Assembly (NCBI GenBank): GCA_016743235.1
Contig: VRZD01000008.1
Location: forward strand, 144,958 to 208,957
Origin: Pantanalinema sp. GBBB05
GTDB lineage: Bacteria; Cyanobacteriota; Cyanobacteriia; Leptolyngbyales; Leptolyngbyaceae
DNA length: 64,000 bases
Direction of reading: 5' to 3'
Shown here: piece by piece, positions 1-8,988 of the stretch
Layout of the letters: the number at the start of each line of letters is the position of its first letter
Position numbering within the stretch: the first letter of the stretch is position 1
Notes under the pieces: model-generated
What the model was told of the DNA's origin: nothing
What the model saw: the letters and a program-made list of their open reading frames with translations, nothing else
The model's database searches: none
Position numbers and translations under genes: made by a program

Positions 1-234
1 CCCATGTTTATCATCTTTGTCAGCCATCAACCACACTGGGCTAACCCGCCCGATGTGCGAGTCAACGCTTGACTGAGAATAGGGTTGACTCACGGAAGAT
101 TCACGCAATCCAATGGATGAGGTTGGGACTACGGATGCTTGAGCGATCGCTGGCATCCCAGCAATTAAAGCAAAACTAGTCACCGCGAAAATATTTTTGT
201 TGAATAGCGAAAATACAGGTGAAAGTGACAACAA
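1..234 (-). CDS. Secreted protein, N-terminal part, cut by the window edge
   Basis: An open frame of 78 codons runs to base 1 with no stop, so only the N-terminus is present. It begins with TTG (232-234), preceded by a strong AAGGAGG site five bases upstream (240-246); a second TTG follows immediately. The first 35 residues look like a signal peptide: an Asn-Lys stretch, a hydrophobic run and a cleavage-like AIAQA. The visible mature part is Ser/Val-rich and contains a DKDDKHG stretch. I do not recognise the family. It lies downstream of the rod linkers on the same strand, but 376 bases and a stem-loop separate them, so separate transcription is likely. Confidence 0.5.
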   Translation of the reverse strand, partial: MLSLSPVFSLFNKNIFAVTSFALIAGMPAIAQASVVPTSSIGLRESSVSQPYSQSSVDSHIGRVSPVWLMADKDDKHG

Positions 235-610
235 ATTTTCCTCCTTCAGGCTTTTCAGATTAATGCTGAACGCTAAAAGCAAGGAAATGGATCATGCTGC
301 TGAAGTTCCTACAATTTCTCAGCTTTGTAGTTTCTTCATAAAATAGCTCACTCTAAAAAGATTTATCTAATTTAGGTCAATCAATCTGCTGAATGGGAAT
401 AATCTAGAACTAATTTTTATTGACAACTATTTAATCAAATGCTTTGGATAATTTAGTTAATGATCAAAATTAGCAAGGATTACTCACTCTAACGGCAACC
501 TAGCCTGCTTTAACTAACAGCCTGTCGCTGCTGAGGGCTGAGCAGGAGTGTTAACCCTCAGCCCTCAATCATCTCTGCGATGGCAACCAGCGATCGTTCT
601 AGTGAATTAC
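235..610. other. Intergenic spacer, 376 bases
   Basis: No coding frame is supported here. The spacer holds a stem-loop just after the rod linker gene (listed separately) and an AT-rich stretch at about 340-480 that probably contains the promoter of the secreted protein to the left. No clear -10/-35 pair was assigned. Confidence 0.5.
532..567 (-). terminator. Stem-loop after the rod linker operon
   Basis: An 11-base perfect inverted repeat (TGAGGGCTGAG at 532-542, CTCAGCCCTCA at 557-567) with a 14-base loop lies 44 bases past the stop of the last linker gene. No T-run follows on the minus strand, so it may protect the 3' end rather than act as a full intrinsic terminator. Confidence 0.5.
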
Positions 611-1480
611 CTAGAGCGGAGTAACGCTGGCAATCTTGCCACCTTGCCGTTGCACTCTTTGCATGTGAGACGTTAACTCCTCGTATGGAATAATCACAGC
701 CTTATTGACTCGGCGCACTTTGGGATAGCCCGAGCCGGTAATTGCAGCCACTTCAACCCGGAACAGCCGACCAGAGCCAAATGCCTTTGATCCACCAAAT
801 GCACTGTAGGACGCATCTCCTTTCGCGGCTGGCTGGAAGGCAAACCCGCCCGCACCACCGGACGGTGGTACGATCGCAGACACTGAGTTCCGTGCCAGAT
901 CCTTGACTAAGCGAGGCGCATTGCCAGTAAATTGTGCCAGATCACTATTTGAAGGTCCACGATACAGCTGGAACAGGCGAGTAAAGCCCACTGTTCTTTG
1001 CCCGGCTCCGGTTGTAACCAGATCGCGATAGTAGGGGACAACATTCTCACCAAAGTATCTCTGGTACTCGGCTGAATCGATATAGGAGTCGATGTCTGCT
1101 TCGTATCCTTGATCCTGATACACATTCATGTGCTCAGTGATTTCAGCCTGATCATAGGGAGCGCGTCCTAAGAGGTGCTTAAAATTCAGTTCGATCGTCC
1201 GGCTTTGGAAGCTGTTATGAAAGAACTTTTGTTTGTACAGGTCTGACTTTGCCACTTGGCGGACAAATCCCTGCACGGTGATCTTACGATCGCGCAGGAG
1301 CGACTCAGCAATTACCAGCCGCTCAGAATTGAGTAGATGGGGATTGCCTAACACCTGCTGATACACAGCCAGAATCACTGCTTCAACCTCTGCCGAAGTG
1401 GCATTGGGCCGCAATTCGATCGGGGCAGCATCGCTAAACGCAGATGTTCCAAGGCGAGAGGCTGCTGTTGTAATAGCCAC
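611..1480 (-). CDS. cpcC: Phycobilisome rod linker, phycocyanin-associated (CpcC/CpcI type)
   Basis: A 289-aa rod linker. The N-terminus [11 protein letters not shown] and the PBS-linker domain (about 20-180), with [42 protein letters not shown] and [11 protein letters not shown], are typical of the linker that sits inside phycocyanin hexamers and sets their order in rods. The C-terminal 60 residues form a CpcD-like domain ([10 protein letters not shown] to ASVTPL). Start is GTG at 1480 with AAGGAG eight bases upstream. It is the last gene of a three-part unit (cpcB/A relic, linker, linker), 35 bases after the preceding linker. No phycocyanin subunit or small cpcD gene lies beside it, so the linker must act with subunits encoded elsewhere, or only under special light. 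Confidence 0.93.
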   Translation of the reverse strand: MAITTAASRLGTSAFSDAAPIELRPNATSAEVEAVILAVYQQVLGNPHLLNSERLVIAESLLRDRKITVQGFVRQVAKSDLYKQKFFHNSFQSRTIELNFKHLLGRAPYDQAEITEHMNVYQDQGYEADIDSYIDSAEYQRYFGENVVPYYRDLVTTGAGQRTVGFTRLFQLYRGPSNSDLAQFTGNAPRLVKDLARNSVSAIVPPSGGAGGFAFQPAAKGDASYSAFGGSKAFGSGRLFRVEVAAITGSGYPKVRRVNKAVIIPYEELTSHMQRVQRQGGKIASVTPL

Positions 1481-1515
1481 CTAAGATTCTCCTTCAATAA
1501 CTGTGAACTAATTGC

Positions 1516-2331
1516 TTAGACTGCCGTAACACTGATCACCTTGCTTCCGGCCCGACTAAGCTGTTGCAACTTCTTGGTCAGTTGATCGTAGGATACCAGT
1601 AATTCTGTCGTCGTTTGCCGAACTGTGGTAGTTGTAGCCGCAGCAGACTGTAATACCCGGAGTCGGTAAACATCGCCTCGCCGACCACCGATCGCCCCTG
1701 ATAGAGCGGCTGGAGTTGGAGAATTGATTGGAGTGGCCAAGTTTCTAGCGACTTCCCAGGTGAGCTTCGGTTGTTTTTGACCTTGCGACCGATCGCTATT
1801 GGCATAGCCCCGGTAGAGGTGCATTAACCGGCTGAAGCCGATCGCTCGTTGTCCAGGATGATCGACTTGAAAATCCCGATGATAGGGCACAACATGATCA
1901 CCAAAGCTTTGTTGGTATTCCCATGAATCCAGATAGGAAGCAATCTCCGCTTCATAGCCTTGGGAGTTATACAGATCCAAATGGTAAGAAATCTCAGCCT
2001 GGTCGTAAGGGGCGCGCCCTAAGAGATGTTTATAGTTCAACTCAATAAAGCGGACATGGAAGTTAGGATAGAAAAACTTTTCGCGATAGAGTTCCGACAG
2101 TGCGATCGCTCGAACAAAATCGCGTACCGAAATATTGCCTTGAACTAAGAGTGATTCAGCACTAATTAACCGCTCACTTTGCATCAAATGCTCATTGCCT
2201 AGCACCTGGCGATAGGCAGCCCGAATGACAGCTTTTGCATCATCTTGAGTCCAGTTTGGGCGTAATTCTGCAGGTTGCGATTCGTCAAAGGGTTGAATTC
2301 CTAATTTTCCTGCTTCTTGTAATCCAGCCAT
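1516..2331 (-). CDS. Second phycobilisome rod linker (CpcC/CpcH type)
   Basis: A 271-aa paralogue of the next gene. The PBS-linker domain (about 15-175) has [42 protein letters not shown] and [11 protein letters not shown]; a C-terminal CpcD-like domain (about 215-271) ends KVISVTAV. A longer reading begins with TTG at 2349, but the ATG at 2331 matches the family N-terminus ([11 protein letters not shown]); neither has a strong ribosome-binding site. It follows the cpcB/A relic by 145 bases that can fold into a hairpin, the place where cpc operons usually carry one. The position matches the first linker after cpcBA. It could be named cpcC or cpcH; which paralogue cannot be decided by eye. Confidence 0.9.
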   Translation of the reverse strand: MAGLQEAGKLGIQPFDESQPAELRPNWTQDDAKAVIRAAYRQVLGNEHLMQSERLISAESLLVQGNISVRDFVRAIALSELYREKFFYPNFHVRFIELNYKHLLGRAPYDQAEISYHLDLYNSQGYEAEIASYLDSWEYQQSFGDHVVPYHRDFQVDHPGQRAIGFSRLMHLYRGYANSDRSQGQKQPKLTWEVARNLATPINSPTPAALSGAIGGRRGDVYRLRVLQSAAATTTTVRQTTTELLVSYDQLTKKLQQLSRAGSKVISVTAV

Positions 2332-2385
2332 ATTGGGTCTACCACTCAACTAAAATACTAATTGACAAAATTTTCAGTGTTTCTT

Positions 2386-2458
2386 AAGGTAGCAGCGGAC
2401 AAAATAACCCGGAAAAGCAACTAAACACTAGCTATCACAAGATAGGGCTGCTTACCTT
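2386..2458 (-). promoter_or_regulatory. Stem-loop between phycocyanin relic and linker genes
   Basis: Outer arms AAGGTAGCAGC (2386-2396) and GCTGCTTACCTT (2447-2458) pair with one bulged base. An inner hairpin, CTATC (2432-2436) with GATAG (2441-2445), has a four-base loop. Hairpins between cpcA and the first rod linker are known to stabilise the upstream message and lower linker output; this one survived the loss of most of cpcBA. Confidence 0.5.
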
Positions 2459-2476
2459 CCCGGATACGCTATACGC

Positions 2477-2650
2477 TTAGTTCAGGGCATTGATCATGTC
2501 ATTGATAGAGGATGCTGCAAGGGCAGGGTCACCCATTAAACCAGAGCTTGCCTTGATCCACTTGAGGGTTTCCCCATACCAACTAGGAGATAGGTCAACG
2601 ATGCTATGCATATTAGCCTGAGCCATAACTCTGGTAAACGCAGTTAGCAT
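2477..2650 (-). pseudogene. In-frame cpcB-cpcA deletion relic, 57 codons
   Basis: Translating the minus strand gives a 57-aa product. Residues 1-12 ([12 protein letters not shown]) match the phycocyanin beta start (MLDAFTKVV-QAD type). From residue 19 ([15 protein letters not shown]...GLMGD...INDMINALN, stop) it matches the phycocyanin alpha C-terminus (ELSPSWYVEALKYIK...GLSGD...LDYAINALS type). Everything between, including the bilin cysteines, both globin-like folds and the cpcB-cpcA spacer, is absent, yet the frame is open. Start ATG at 2650 has AGGAG nine bases upstream. The relic heads the two-linker operon exactly where cpcBA would be. It cannot bind a bilin. It may be pure residue, or it may keep the leader translated for linker expression. 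An assembly collapse is a less likely alternative. Confidence 0.82.
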
Positions 2651-3161
2651 TGACTTTAGCTCCTAACATTTGTTCAATTCAATATCCATGACAATCCGGA
2701 TTCAAACTGAATTTCTCAGTGTGAATTGATAGCCACCAAACCAGATGAAACAGATAATTATGAGATCTGCCCCATCTACTCTGAAATATTCTTACAATTA
2801 AACAATAAATTTGTGAGTTTTCTGTGCAACTAAGCGATATTTGGTGAGAAAGCAATTAAGAAATGTTAAGTGAATTCTGTAACCCTGATTGGTCAAGAAT
2901 TTAAGTCGCCTCTACAAATTTCAATCTGTAACAAAAGCTTTACATCAACTAGGCAGTTCATCCCCTTCGAGGTGATGCAAAACTATTGGCAACTATTGCT
3001 CCAAGTATCGACTTGCTATTCCTAATTACCGTAGGAGGATGCGGGGGGAGCAGGTTAAAAGTCTGTAATATTTATCCGAGGATGCAGATTGCCATCCCTT
3101 CAGCCTTTATGATAATCGGGATACCTTTTTTCAGTTTAGTAAGACAGGAGTTTATCGAAGC
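2651..3161. promoter_or_regulatory. Divergent promoter region between phycocyanin relic operon and cpcG
   Basis: A 511-base AT-rich region between divergent starts, with no supported gene. It should hold the promoter and leader of the linker operon (minus) and of cpcG (plus). One candidate operator, at 2812-2829, is listed separately. A plus-strand frame of 64 codons from 2986 overlaps the cpcG start and has no family resemblance. Confidence 0.6.
2812..2829 (-). promoter_or_regulatory. L-box-like half-conserved direct repeat upstream of the phycocyanin relic
   Basis: On the minus strand the sequence reads TTGCACA-GAAA-ACTCACA. The RcaC binding site (L box) is known as TTGCACA-N4-TTGCACA. The first half matches 7/7 with the correct four-base spacer; the second half matches 4/7. 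It lies about 160 bases upstream of the relic start codon. A chance match cannot be excluded. Confidence 0.35.
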
Positions 3162-3914
3162 GTGGCTATTCCTTTGTTAACCTATCCGCCTTCCTGTCCC
3201 AACCAGCGTGTAGCACCGTTGGGTGCGCGAGATGATGAACTGATTATTTATTCCAGTGATGATCAGTTTTCTCCATCAGACATGGGCAACTTGATTAATG
3301 CTGCCTATCGCCAGATCTTCTTTCATGCGTTTAAGTGGGATCGAGAAATTGTTCTAGAATCTCAACTGCGTAACCGTCAGATCACTGTGCGCGACTTTAT
3401 TCGGGGACTGCTGCTATCGAAAACCTTCATCGATAGCTTTTACGACAAAAACAGTAACTATCGCTTTGTCGAACATTGTGTCGAAAAGGTGCTGGGACGA
3501 CGAGTTTACAACCAACGCGAGAAGATTGCTTGGTCTGCCGTAGTCATGACTAAGGGCGTGAAAGGGTTTATTGATGAGCTACTCAATAGTAATGAGCACC
3601 TCGAAAACTTTGGCGAAAACACGGTGCCCTATCACCGCCGTCGCATCTTACCTAGCCGCGTTACTGGTGAAATTCCCTTCAACATTACATCACCACGCTA
3701 CGATGCCTACTATCGCGACAAACTAGGTTTCCCTCAACCAATCTGGCAAGAGGTCGTCCGGAACTTCCGTTCTTACGAAACGCAGCCTAAGACTGGTGAT
3801 CCGACTCTGTTTATCAATATGGCTAAGAGCGTCAACCCTACCGCCGCGGCTCCTAGCAGAAAATCGGTCTATGACATTGATATTGCCAAGAGCGTACCCT
3901 ATCGCTCTCGCTAA
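3162..3914 (+). CDS. cpcG: Phycobilisome rod-core linker CpcG
   Basis: A 250-aa linker that joins phycocyanin rods to the allophycocyanin core. The N-terminus [15 protein letters not shown] is the CpcG signature. The PBS-linker domain spans about 35-185 ([74 protein letters not shown]). The tail lacks a hydrophobic segment, so it looks like the ordinary core-binding type rather than the membrane-associated CpcG2/CpcL type. GTG start at 3162 with AGGAG eleven bases upstream. It is divergent from the linker operon. The sequence is somewhat unlike the commonest CpcG ([10 protein letters not shown] in place of the usual spacer), which suggests an accessory paralogue. Confidence 0.93.
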   Translation: MAIPLLTYPPSCPNQRVAPLGARDDELIIYSSDDQFSPSDMGNLINAAYRQIFFHAFKWDREIVLESQLRNRQITVRDFIRGLLLSKTFIDSFYDKNSNYRFVEHCVEKVLGRRVYNQREKIAWSAVVMTKGVKGFIDELLNSNEHLENFGENTVPYHRRRILPSRVTGEIPFNITSPRYDAYYRDKLGFPQPIWQEVVRNFRSYETQPKTGDPTLFINMAKSVNPTAAAPSRKSVYDIDIAKSVPYRSR

Positions 3915-3960
3915 CGCCGCCTAGGGACCCAATTCAAATTCAAATCAAGACACTGAGTCA

Positions 3961-3998
3961 CGATCGGGAGAGTCGATTTGCTACCCCGATCGATTTTT
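3961..3998 (+). terminator. Intrinsic terminator after cpcG
   Basis: CGATCGGG (3961-3968) pairs with CCCGATCG (3985-3992) and is followed by ATTTTTAT. This is a stem plus T-run, 47 bases past the cpcG stop. Confidence 0.7.
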
Positions 3999-4153
3999 AT
4001 GGCAAAAATAGTTGTCGCGGCAATATAGGTATTAACAGGTATTATCCTAAAAGTAATCCCCCGTAGGGCATAGGGGAAATCGAGATTGGTATGCAACACT
4101 GATAGTTAGCTAAGCTAATTAAGAAACGTGAACTAACGAAGGAAGTGTCACCC

Positions 4154-5506
4154 ATGTTTCCGTCTGTTCTAGGCAAGCCCAGGACTGTTAAAATCGCTGG
4201 CTGGCTGATCTTGGCTGGACTACTGCCTGCCCTTTGGGGATGTAGCGAGCTATCTAGAGCAGAGGTAGAAACCAAGCCCAAAAGTGAGGCTACAGAAGAG
4301 GAAGCCGCAGCGGCAAATGTGATGGTGGCTCGGGAGGGCACAGTTCGTCAAGCCCGAGAATACACTGGCACAACCCAGCCATTTCGGTTGGTTTCTCTGC
4401 GATCGCAGGTGGAAGGTCAACTCCTGAATTTAGATGTAACAGTAGGCGACTCAGTTCAACAAGGGCAAGTGTTAGCGCGAGTCGATAGCACCGTCCTGAC
4501 AACTAGTGTGGCAGAAGCCCAGGCAGAAGTCGCCGCCCGTGAGTCAGAGGTTGCCCAAGCCCAGATTGGTGTGAGTGATGCGCGGACTTTAGTGAATCGG
4601 GCTCGGGCGGAATTGCAACAAGCCCAATCTGATCTAAAGCGGTTGCAATACCTGGGAAATCAGGGCGCGATTCCTGCCCAGCAGGCTGAACAAGCCAGTA
4701 CCCGAGTTAAGACGGCCGAGGAAACCTTACGATCGGCACAGGAACAGGTCCGAACCCGTCAAGAAGCCGTGATTGCCGCTCAAGGACGAGTGGCGGCACA
4801 ACAAGCCGTTGTCAACCGAGAGCAAGAGCGACAATCCTTTGCCTCATTGAACTCTCCGGTGACTGGTTCTGTGGTTGAGCAACCGATCGACCCAGGTAGC
4901 CTGGTCCAAGCTGGAACGGAGGTGCTGAAGCTAGGCGACTTTAGCCAGGTCAAGGTGGCGGTGCAAATCTCCGAATTGGAATTAGGCAATTTGCGACTAG
5001 GGCAATCCGTCAAAGTCCGGTTAGATGCCTTTCCCAAACAAGAATTTACTGGAGAAGTCACTCGGATTTCACCAGCGGCGGATCCAGTCGCGCGACTTGT
5101 GCCGATCGAGGTGACAATTCCCAATCCCAACGGTCGGATTGGCAGTGGTTTGTTGGCTCGGGTGACGTTGAACCAAACCAGCAATCGCTCCCGCGTGTTA
5201 GTCCCAGAAACTGCCCTAGAGGTCAATCAACCACGACGGGGAGGACAACAGGGCGGTAGTCGGCAGTCGGGGCAGAGCGATCGGCAAAACCAGTCTGCTC
5301 CAGGGAGGGGAACCTTATTTGTGCTGGAAGGAAGTGGGAATCAAGCAAAAGTGACCGCACGGCAGGTCATGCTGGGCAACCGTGGGGATGGTCTGGTTGA
5401 AGTGATTTCCGGCTTACGGTCCGGAGAACGGTTCGTTGCCCGCAGCAGTAAAACCCTGAAATCGGGCGATATTGTGCGGTTGAGTGTGCTTTCAGAACCC
5501 GGTTAA
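4154..5506 (+). CDS. RND efflux periplasmic adaptor (membrane fusion) lipoprotein
   Basis: A 450-aa adaptor of the HlyD/AcrA family that would bridge the inner-membrane RND pump and an outer-membrane TolC channel. The N-terminus has a hydrophobic run ending in a lipobox-like LWGC at residue 30, so it is probably lipid-anchored. A biotinyl-lipoyl half (SLRSQVEGQLLNLDVTVGDSVQQGQVLARVD), a long Ala/Gln/Glu coiled-coil hairpin (about 110-225), the second lipoyl half (LNSPVTGSVVEQPIDPGSLV) and beta-barrel/MP domains follow in order. A Gly/Gln/Ser-rich insert lies near residue 365. ATG at 4154 is preferred to GTG at 4145 because AAGGA lies ten bases before it. The permease gene follows after 158 bases, so the two form a pump operon; substrate unknown. 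Confidence 0.88.
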   Translation: MFPSVLGKPRTVKIAGWLILAGLLPALWGCSELSRAEVETKPKSEATEEEAAAANVMVAREGTVRQAREYTGTTQPFRLVSLRSQVEGQLLNLDVTVGDSVQQGQVLARVDSTVLTTSVAEAQAEVAARESEVAQAQIGVSDARTLVNRARAELQQAQSDLKRLQYLGNQGAIPAQQAEQASTRVKTAEETLRSAQEQVRTRQEAVIAAQGRVAAQQAVVNREQERQSFASLNSPVTGSVVEQPIDPGSLVQAGTEVLKLGDFSQVKVAVQISELELGNLRLGQSVKVRLDAFPKQEFTGEVTRISPAADPVARLVPIEVTIPNPNGRIGSGLLARVTLNQTSNRSRVLVPETALEVNQPRRGGQQGGSRQSGQSDRQNQSAPGRGTLFVLEGSGNQAKVTARQVMLGNRGDGLVEVISGLRSGERFVARSSKTLKSGDIVRLSVLSEPG

Positions 5507-5664
5507 GACCAGGAAATTGATTCAAGTGCCATTCTGGGAGCGGGGTACAGTGTTGTGCCTGCCCAGCACCACATCCAACTGATAAAAGTGATTTCATTCA
5601 CTAGCTCGGGTGTCAGTAACGATCCTTAGCGTCTCCTGTCCATTTACCAGTTGCTCCTAAGTTC

Positions 5665-8600
5665 ATGACCCAGACTTCTAACTCTACTGGATTTAGCATC
5701 AGTGCCATCTCCATTCGCCAGCACATCGGTACCCTGATGCTAACCCTAGCAGTCATTGTTGTTGGGGTATTTTTTGTTTCTAACCTACCGGTTGATCTGC
5801 TGCCATCAATTACCTATCCCCGAATTGGGGTGCGGGTTGATGCCCCCGGAGTTTCACCAGAGGTGGCAGTTGATGAAATTACCCGTCCGCTGGAAGAAGC
5901 CCTGTCGGCAACAGAAGGAGTGGTACAGGTTTATTCCCAAACACGGGAAGGTCAGGTCAGTTTAGATTTATATTTCAAACCCGGTGGCAACATTGATCAA
6001 GCCCTCAATGATGCCACAGCGGCGTTTAACCGGGCACGGGGAAATTTACCCGACACGATTCAGGAACCCCGGTTGTTTAAAGCCGATCCATCTCAGTTGC
6101 CAGTATATGAAATGGCGTTATCTTCACCAACGTTCAGTCCGGCTGATCTACGCGTGTTTGCCGATGAGGAACTAGCCCGGGAACTTGGAGTGGTTGAAGG
6201 GGTAGCGGCTGTTGATGTAGCAGGGGGGGTGGAGGAAGAGGTTCGGGTCATTGTTGATCTGAATCGTTTGCAAGCCGTCGGTGTGGGGTTGGATGATGTA
6301 CTTTCCGAACTGGAGGAAACCAACCAGGATATCTCTGGTGGGCGAATTTTAGGTCCCAATTCCGAACCGTTGACGCGGGCGATCGGGCGGTTTAAAAGTG
6401 CCACGGAAATTCAAGATATTTCGTTTGAGGTGGGAGGGCAACCCTCCAACGATCGCAATCAGCCATCAGATAACAGAAGTCAAAATCAAGCCAATCTGGC
6501 TAATTTATCCACTAATGCAGCGCGGCGGCGCGTTTATCTGCGCGACTTTGCTGAAGTGATTGATGGTACAGAACAGCAACGCATCTTTGTCAATTTGAAT
6601 GGTCAAGCAGCTGTTAAAGTCAGCATTCAAAAGCAGCCAGATGCCAACAGTATCACGGTTGTCGAGGGTGTAAAACGGCGGTTAGACGAATTACGGCAAC
6701 AAGGGGTAATTTCGGCAGACATGCAACTGCTGCCGACTCTGGATGAGTCCGTGTTTATTCAAAACGCCATTTCTAATGTGGTAAGTTCTGGTTTGATTGG
6801 CGCCGGATTAGCCGCGATCGCGGTCCTACTTTTCCTCGGTTCCGTACGACAAACGCTGATCATTGTATTGTCAATTCCCCTTGCAACTCTAGCTGCCATT
6901 ATTTTCATGGGCATGTTTAAGCTATCGCTGAATGTGTTCAGTTTAGGCGGATTGGCATTAGGAGTGGGGATTGTGGTAGACAACTCGATTGTCATGTTAG
7001 AAGCGATCGCGGAAGGTGCAGGAGTCACTCCCGGGCAGGACAGTCAAACTCGTCTGAGTTCCAAACAGTTGCTACGGCAATCGATCGTGAGTAGTCAGGA
7101 AGTTGAGTCGGCATTGATTGCGTCCACCAGCACTAACTTGGTTGCCGTCTTACCCTTTCTCTTGATCGGAGGCTTTATTGCCCTACTGTTTAATGAACTG
7201 ATTCTGACGATTAGTTTTGCCGTTGCCGCCTCAATTTTGATTGCCATTACCGTAGTGCCCATGGTAACCTCCCGCCTATTAGCAATTCGCTGGTCAACTG
7301 GGGTCAATCGCTTCTGGTTGCTGCGGCAATTTAACCAGCGATTTATTGCTGCCACTCAGGGTTATGGGGCACTGCTGAATTGGGTTCTCGATCGACGGTG
7401 GTTGGTAGTCGGCGGCACGGTGATGGTGTTTACCTTCAGTGGGCTATTCATGCTCGGTCGGATACCCCAGGAGATTCTGCCCCGGATTAACACAGGGCAG
7501 GCTAATCTGATTGCTCAGTTTCCTCCAGGAACCCCCCTAGAGGATAGCCGCAAGGTGATGGCAGAGGTAGACAAGATTTTGTTGGAGCAGCCGGAAACCG
7601 AGTATGCGTTTACAACCGTGGGTGGCTTTTTGTTTGGTAGTAATACCAGTGAAAATGCGCTGCGGAGTTCCAGCACCATCACACTGAAACCGGGCAGCAA
7701 TGTAGAACAGTTTGTTTCCAAGATCACCCAAGAATTCCAGCGGCTCAATCTGGTTGATGTGCGGTTACGTATTAATCCAGGGCAAGTGCGGGGCTTGGTC
7801 TTGAGTAATTCTCCCGTGCGAGGAGCAGAAGTTGATGTGCTATTGCAGGGTGCCGATGAACGCACTCTCACGCAAGCTGGACGCGAGGTGCTTCAAGCCT
7901 TAGAAGAAAAAGCGACACTGGTGAGTTTTCGCCCTGATGCTGATCCGCGCCAACCAGAAGTTCAAGTGCTGCCCGATCGCGAACGATTAGCCGACCTCAA
8001 TCTAAATATTCAAGATATTGGGGATACGATCGAAACTGCAATTCAAGGCTCTGTACCCACCCAGATTCAGCGGGGTAATCGATTGGTTGATGTGCGGGTG
8101 GAATTAGACGAAGAGGCGATTCGTCGTCCATCTCAACTTGCGGATCTACCGTTGTTCGTCTCGAATAATCGTCCAGTGCGATTGGGAGATGTTGCCGACA
8201 TCACGCCAGGTCAGGCACCAGGGCAGATCCAACGAATTAATCAGCGGCAAGTGTTTATCATTGCTGGCAACTTGAATGAAGGGGCTAGTTTAGGCGAAGC
8301 CCTTCAGCAAGTAGACCAAATTACTCAGGAGTTGGATCTGCCGGATGGTGTGAGTTTCTTACCCAGTACAGCAGCTCAGAGTAACCGCGAGTTGCAGTCC
8401 TCATTGCCTCTTTTAGGTGGATTAGCAGCATTTCTCGTTTTTGTCGTCATGGCGGTGCAATATAACTCACTAGTTGATCCACTAGTGATTATGTTTACGA
8501 TTCCCCTGGCATTGATAGGTGGCATCTTTGGGTTATTTATGACCCAAACCGCGATCGGGGCAACAGTGATTGTCGGTGCCGTGTTGCTGGTAGGGATCGT

Positions 8601-8988
8601 GGTTAACAACGCCATCATTATGGTGGAACTGGCTAATCAGATTCGGGAACGGGAAGGGTGTACTCGCCGAGTTGCCATTCTCAAAGCGGCTCCTCAGCGC
8701 CTGCGACCGATTTTGATGACCACCATTACCACCGTGTTAGGGATGTTTCCTTTAGCCTTAGGCATAGGACAGGGGAGTGAATTTTTGCAACCGCTGGGAA
8801 TTGTTGTGTTCTCGGGACTTTCACTAGCCACCTTGCTAACGTTATTTATGATTCCCTGCTTCTATCTGCTGTTGCACGATTTATTTGGGGGTAAGTGGTT
8901 CCGTCGCCAGCGGATCAAGAAATCGTCACTGCCTTTGGAAGCTGAATTCGTTGAACCTCCAGTCGGTGAGAAATCACCTCACGGGTAA
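5665..8988 (+). CDS. RND efflux transporter permease (AcrB/HAE1-like)
   Basis: A 1107-aa proton-driven inner-membrane pump. One N-terminal membrane helix (about 20-42) precedes a large periplasmic loop. A block of five helices follows at about 370-560; its TM4 motif LGVGIVVDNSIVMLEAI carries the Asp of the proton relay, with Asn at the second acidic position of AcrB. Another helix at about 578-598, a second periplasmic loop, and a final helix block (about 910-1075, with VGIVVNNAIIMVELAN and LRPILMTTITTVLGMFPLALG) complete the duplicated RND fold. It pairs with the adaptor just upstream. Its last 15 bases overlap the end of the convergent CHASE2-GGDEF gene. No TolC gene is in the window. Substrate not predictable. 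Confidence 0.92.
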   Translation: MTQTSNSTGFSISAISIRQHIGTLMLTLAVIVVGVFFVSNLPVDLLPSITYPRIGVRVDAPGVSPEVAVDEITRPLEEALSATEGVVQVYSQTREGQVSLDLYFKPGGNIDQALNDATAAFNRARGNLPDTIQEPRLFKADPSQLPVYEMALSSPTFSPADLRVFADEELARELGVVEGVAAVDVAGGVEEEVRVIVDLNRLQAVGVGLDDVLSELEETNQDISGGRILGPNSEPLTRAIGRFKSATEIQDISFEVGGQPSNDRNQPSDNRSQNQANLANLSTNAARRRVYLRDFAEVIDGTEQQRIFVNLNGQAAVKVSIQKQPDANSITVVEGVKRRLDELRQQGVISADMQLLPTLDESVFIQNAISNVVSSGLIGAGLAAIAVLLFLGSVRQTLIIVLSIPLATLAAIIFMGMFKLSLNVFSLGGLALGVGIVVDNSIVMLEAIAEGAGVTPGQDSQTRLSSKQLLRQSIVSSQEVESALIASTSTNLVAVLPFLLIGGFIALLFNELILTISFAVAASILIAITVVPMVTSRLLAIRWSTGVNRFWLLRQFNQRFIAATQGYGALLNWVLDRRWLVVGGTVMVFTFSGLFMLGRIPQEILPRINTGQANLIAQFPPGTPLEDSRKVMAEVDKILLEQPETEYAFTTVGGFLFGSNTSENALRSSSTITLKPGSNVEQFVSKITQEFQRLNLVDVRLRINPGQVRGLVLSNSPVRGAEVDVLLQGADERTLTQAGREVLQALEEKATLVSFRPDADPRQPEVQVLPDRERLADLNLNIQDIGDTIETAIQGSVPTQIQRGNRLVDVRVELDEEAIRRPSQLADLPLFVSNNRPVRLGDVADITPGQAPGQIQRINQRQVFIIAGNLNEGASLGEALQQVDQITQELDLPDGVSFLPSTAAQSNRELQSSLPLLGGLAAFLVFVVMAVQYNSLVDPLVIMFTIPLALIGGIFGLFMTQTAIGATVIVGAVLLVGIVVNNAIIMVELANQIREREGCTRRVAILKAAPQRLRPILMTTITTVLGMFPLALGIGQGSEFLQPLGIVVFSGLSLATLLTLFMIPCFYLLLHDLFGGKWFRRQRIKKSSLPLEAEFVEPPVGEKSPHG

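Noticed and set aside
2986..3180. 64-codon plus-strand frame before cpcG
   Set aside because: It overlaps the cpcG start, has no ribosome-binding site or family resemblance, and lies in a divergent promoter region.
3911..4341. Minus-strand frames opposite the cpcG end and the adaptor start
   Set aside because: No ribosome-binding site; they are antisense to the well-supported adaptor gene and the cpcG terminator.
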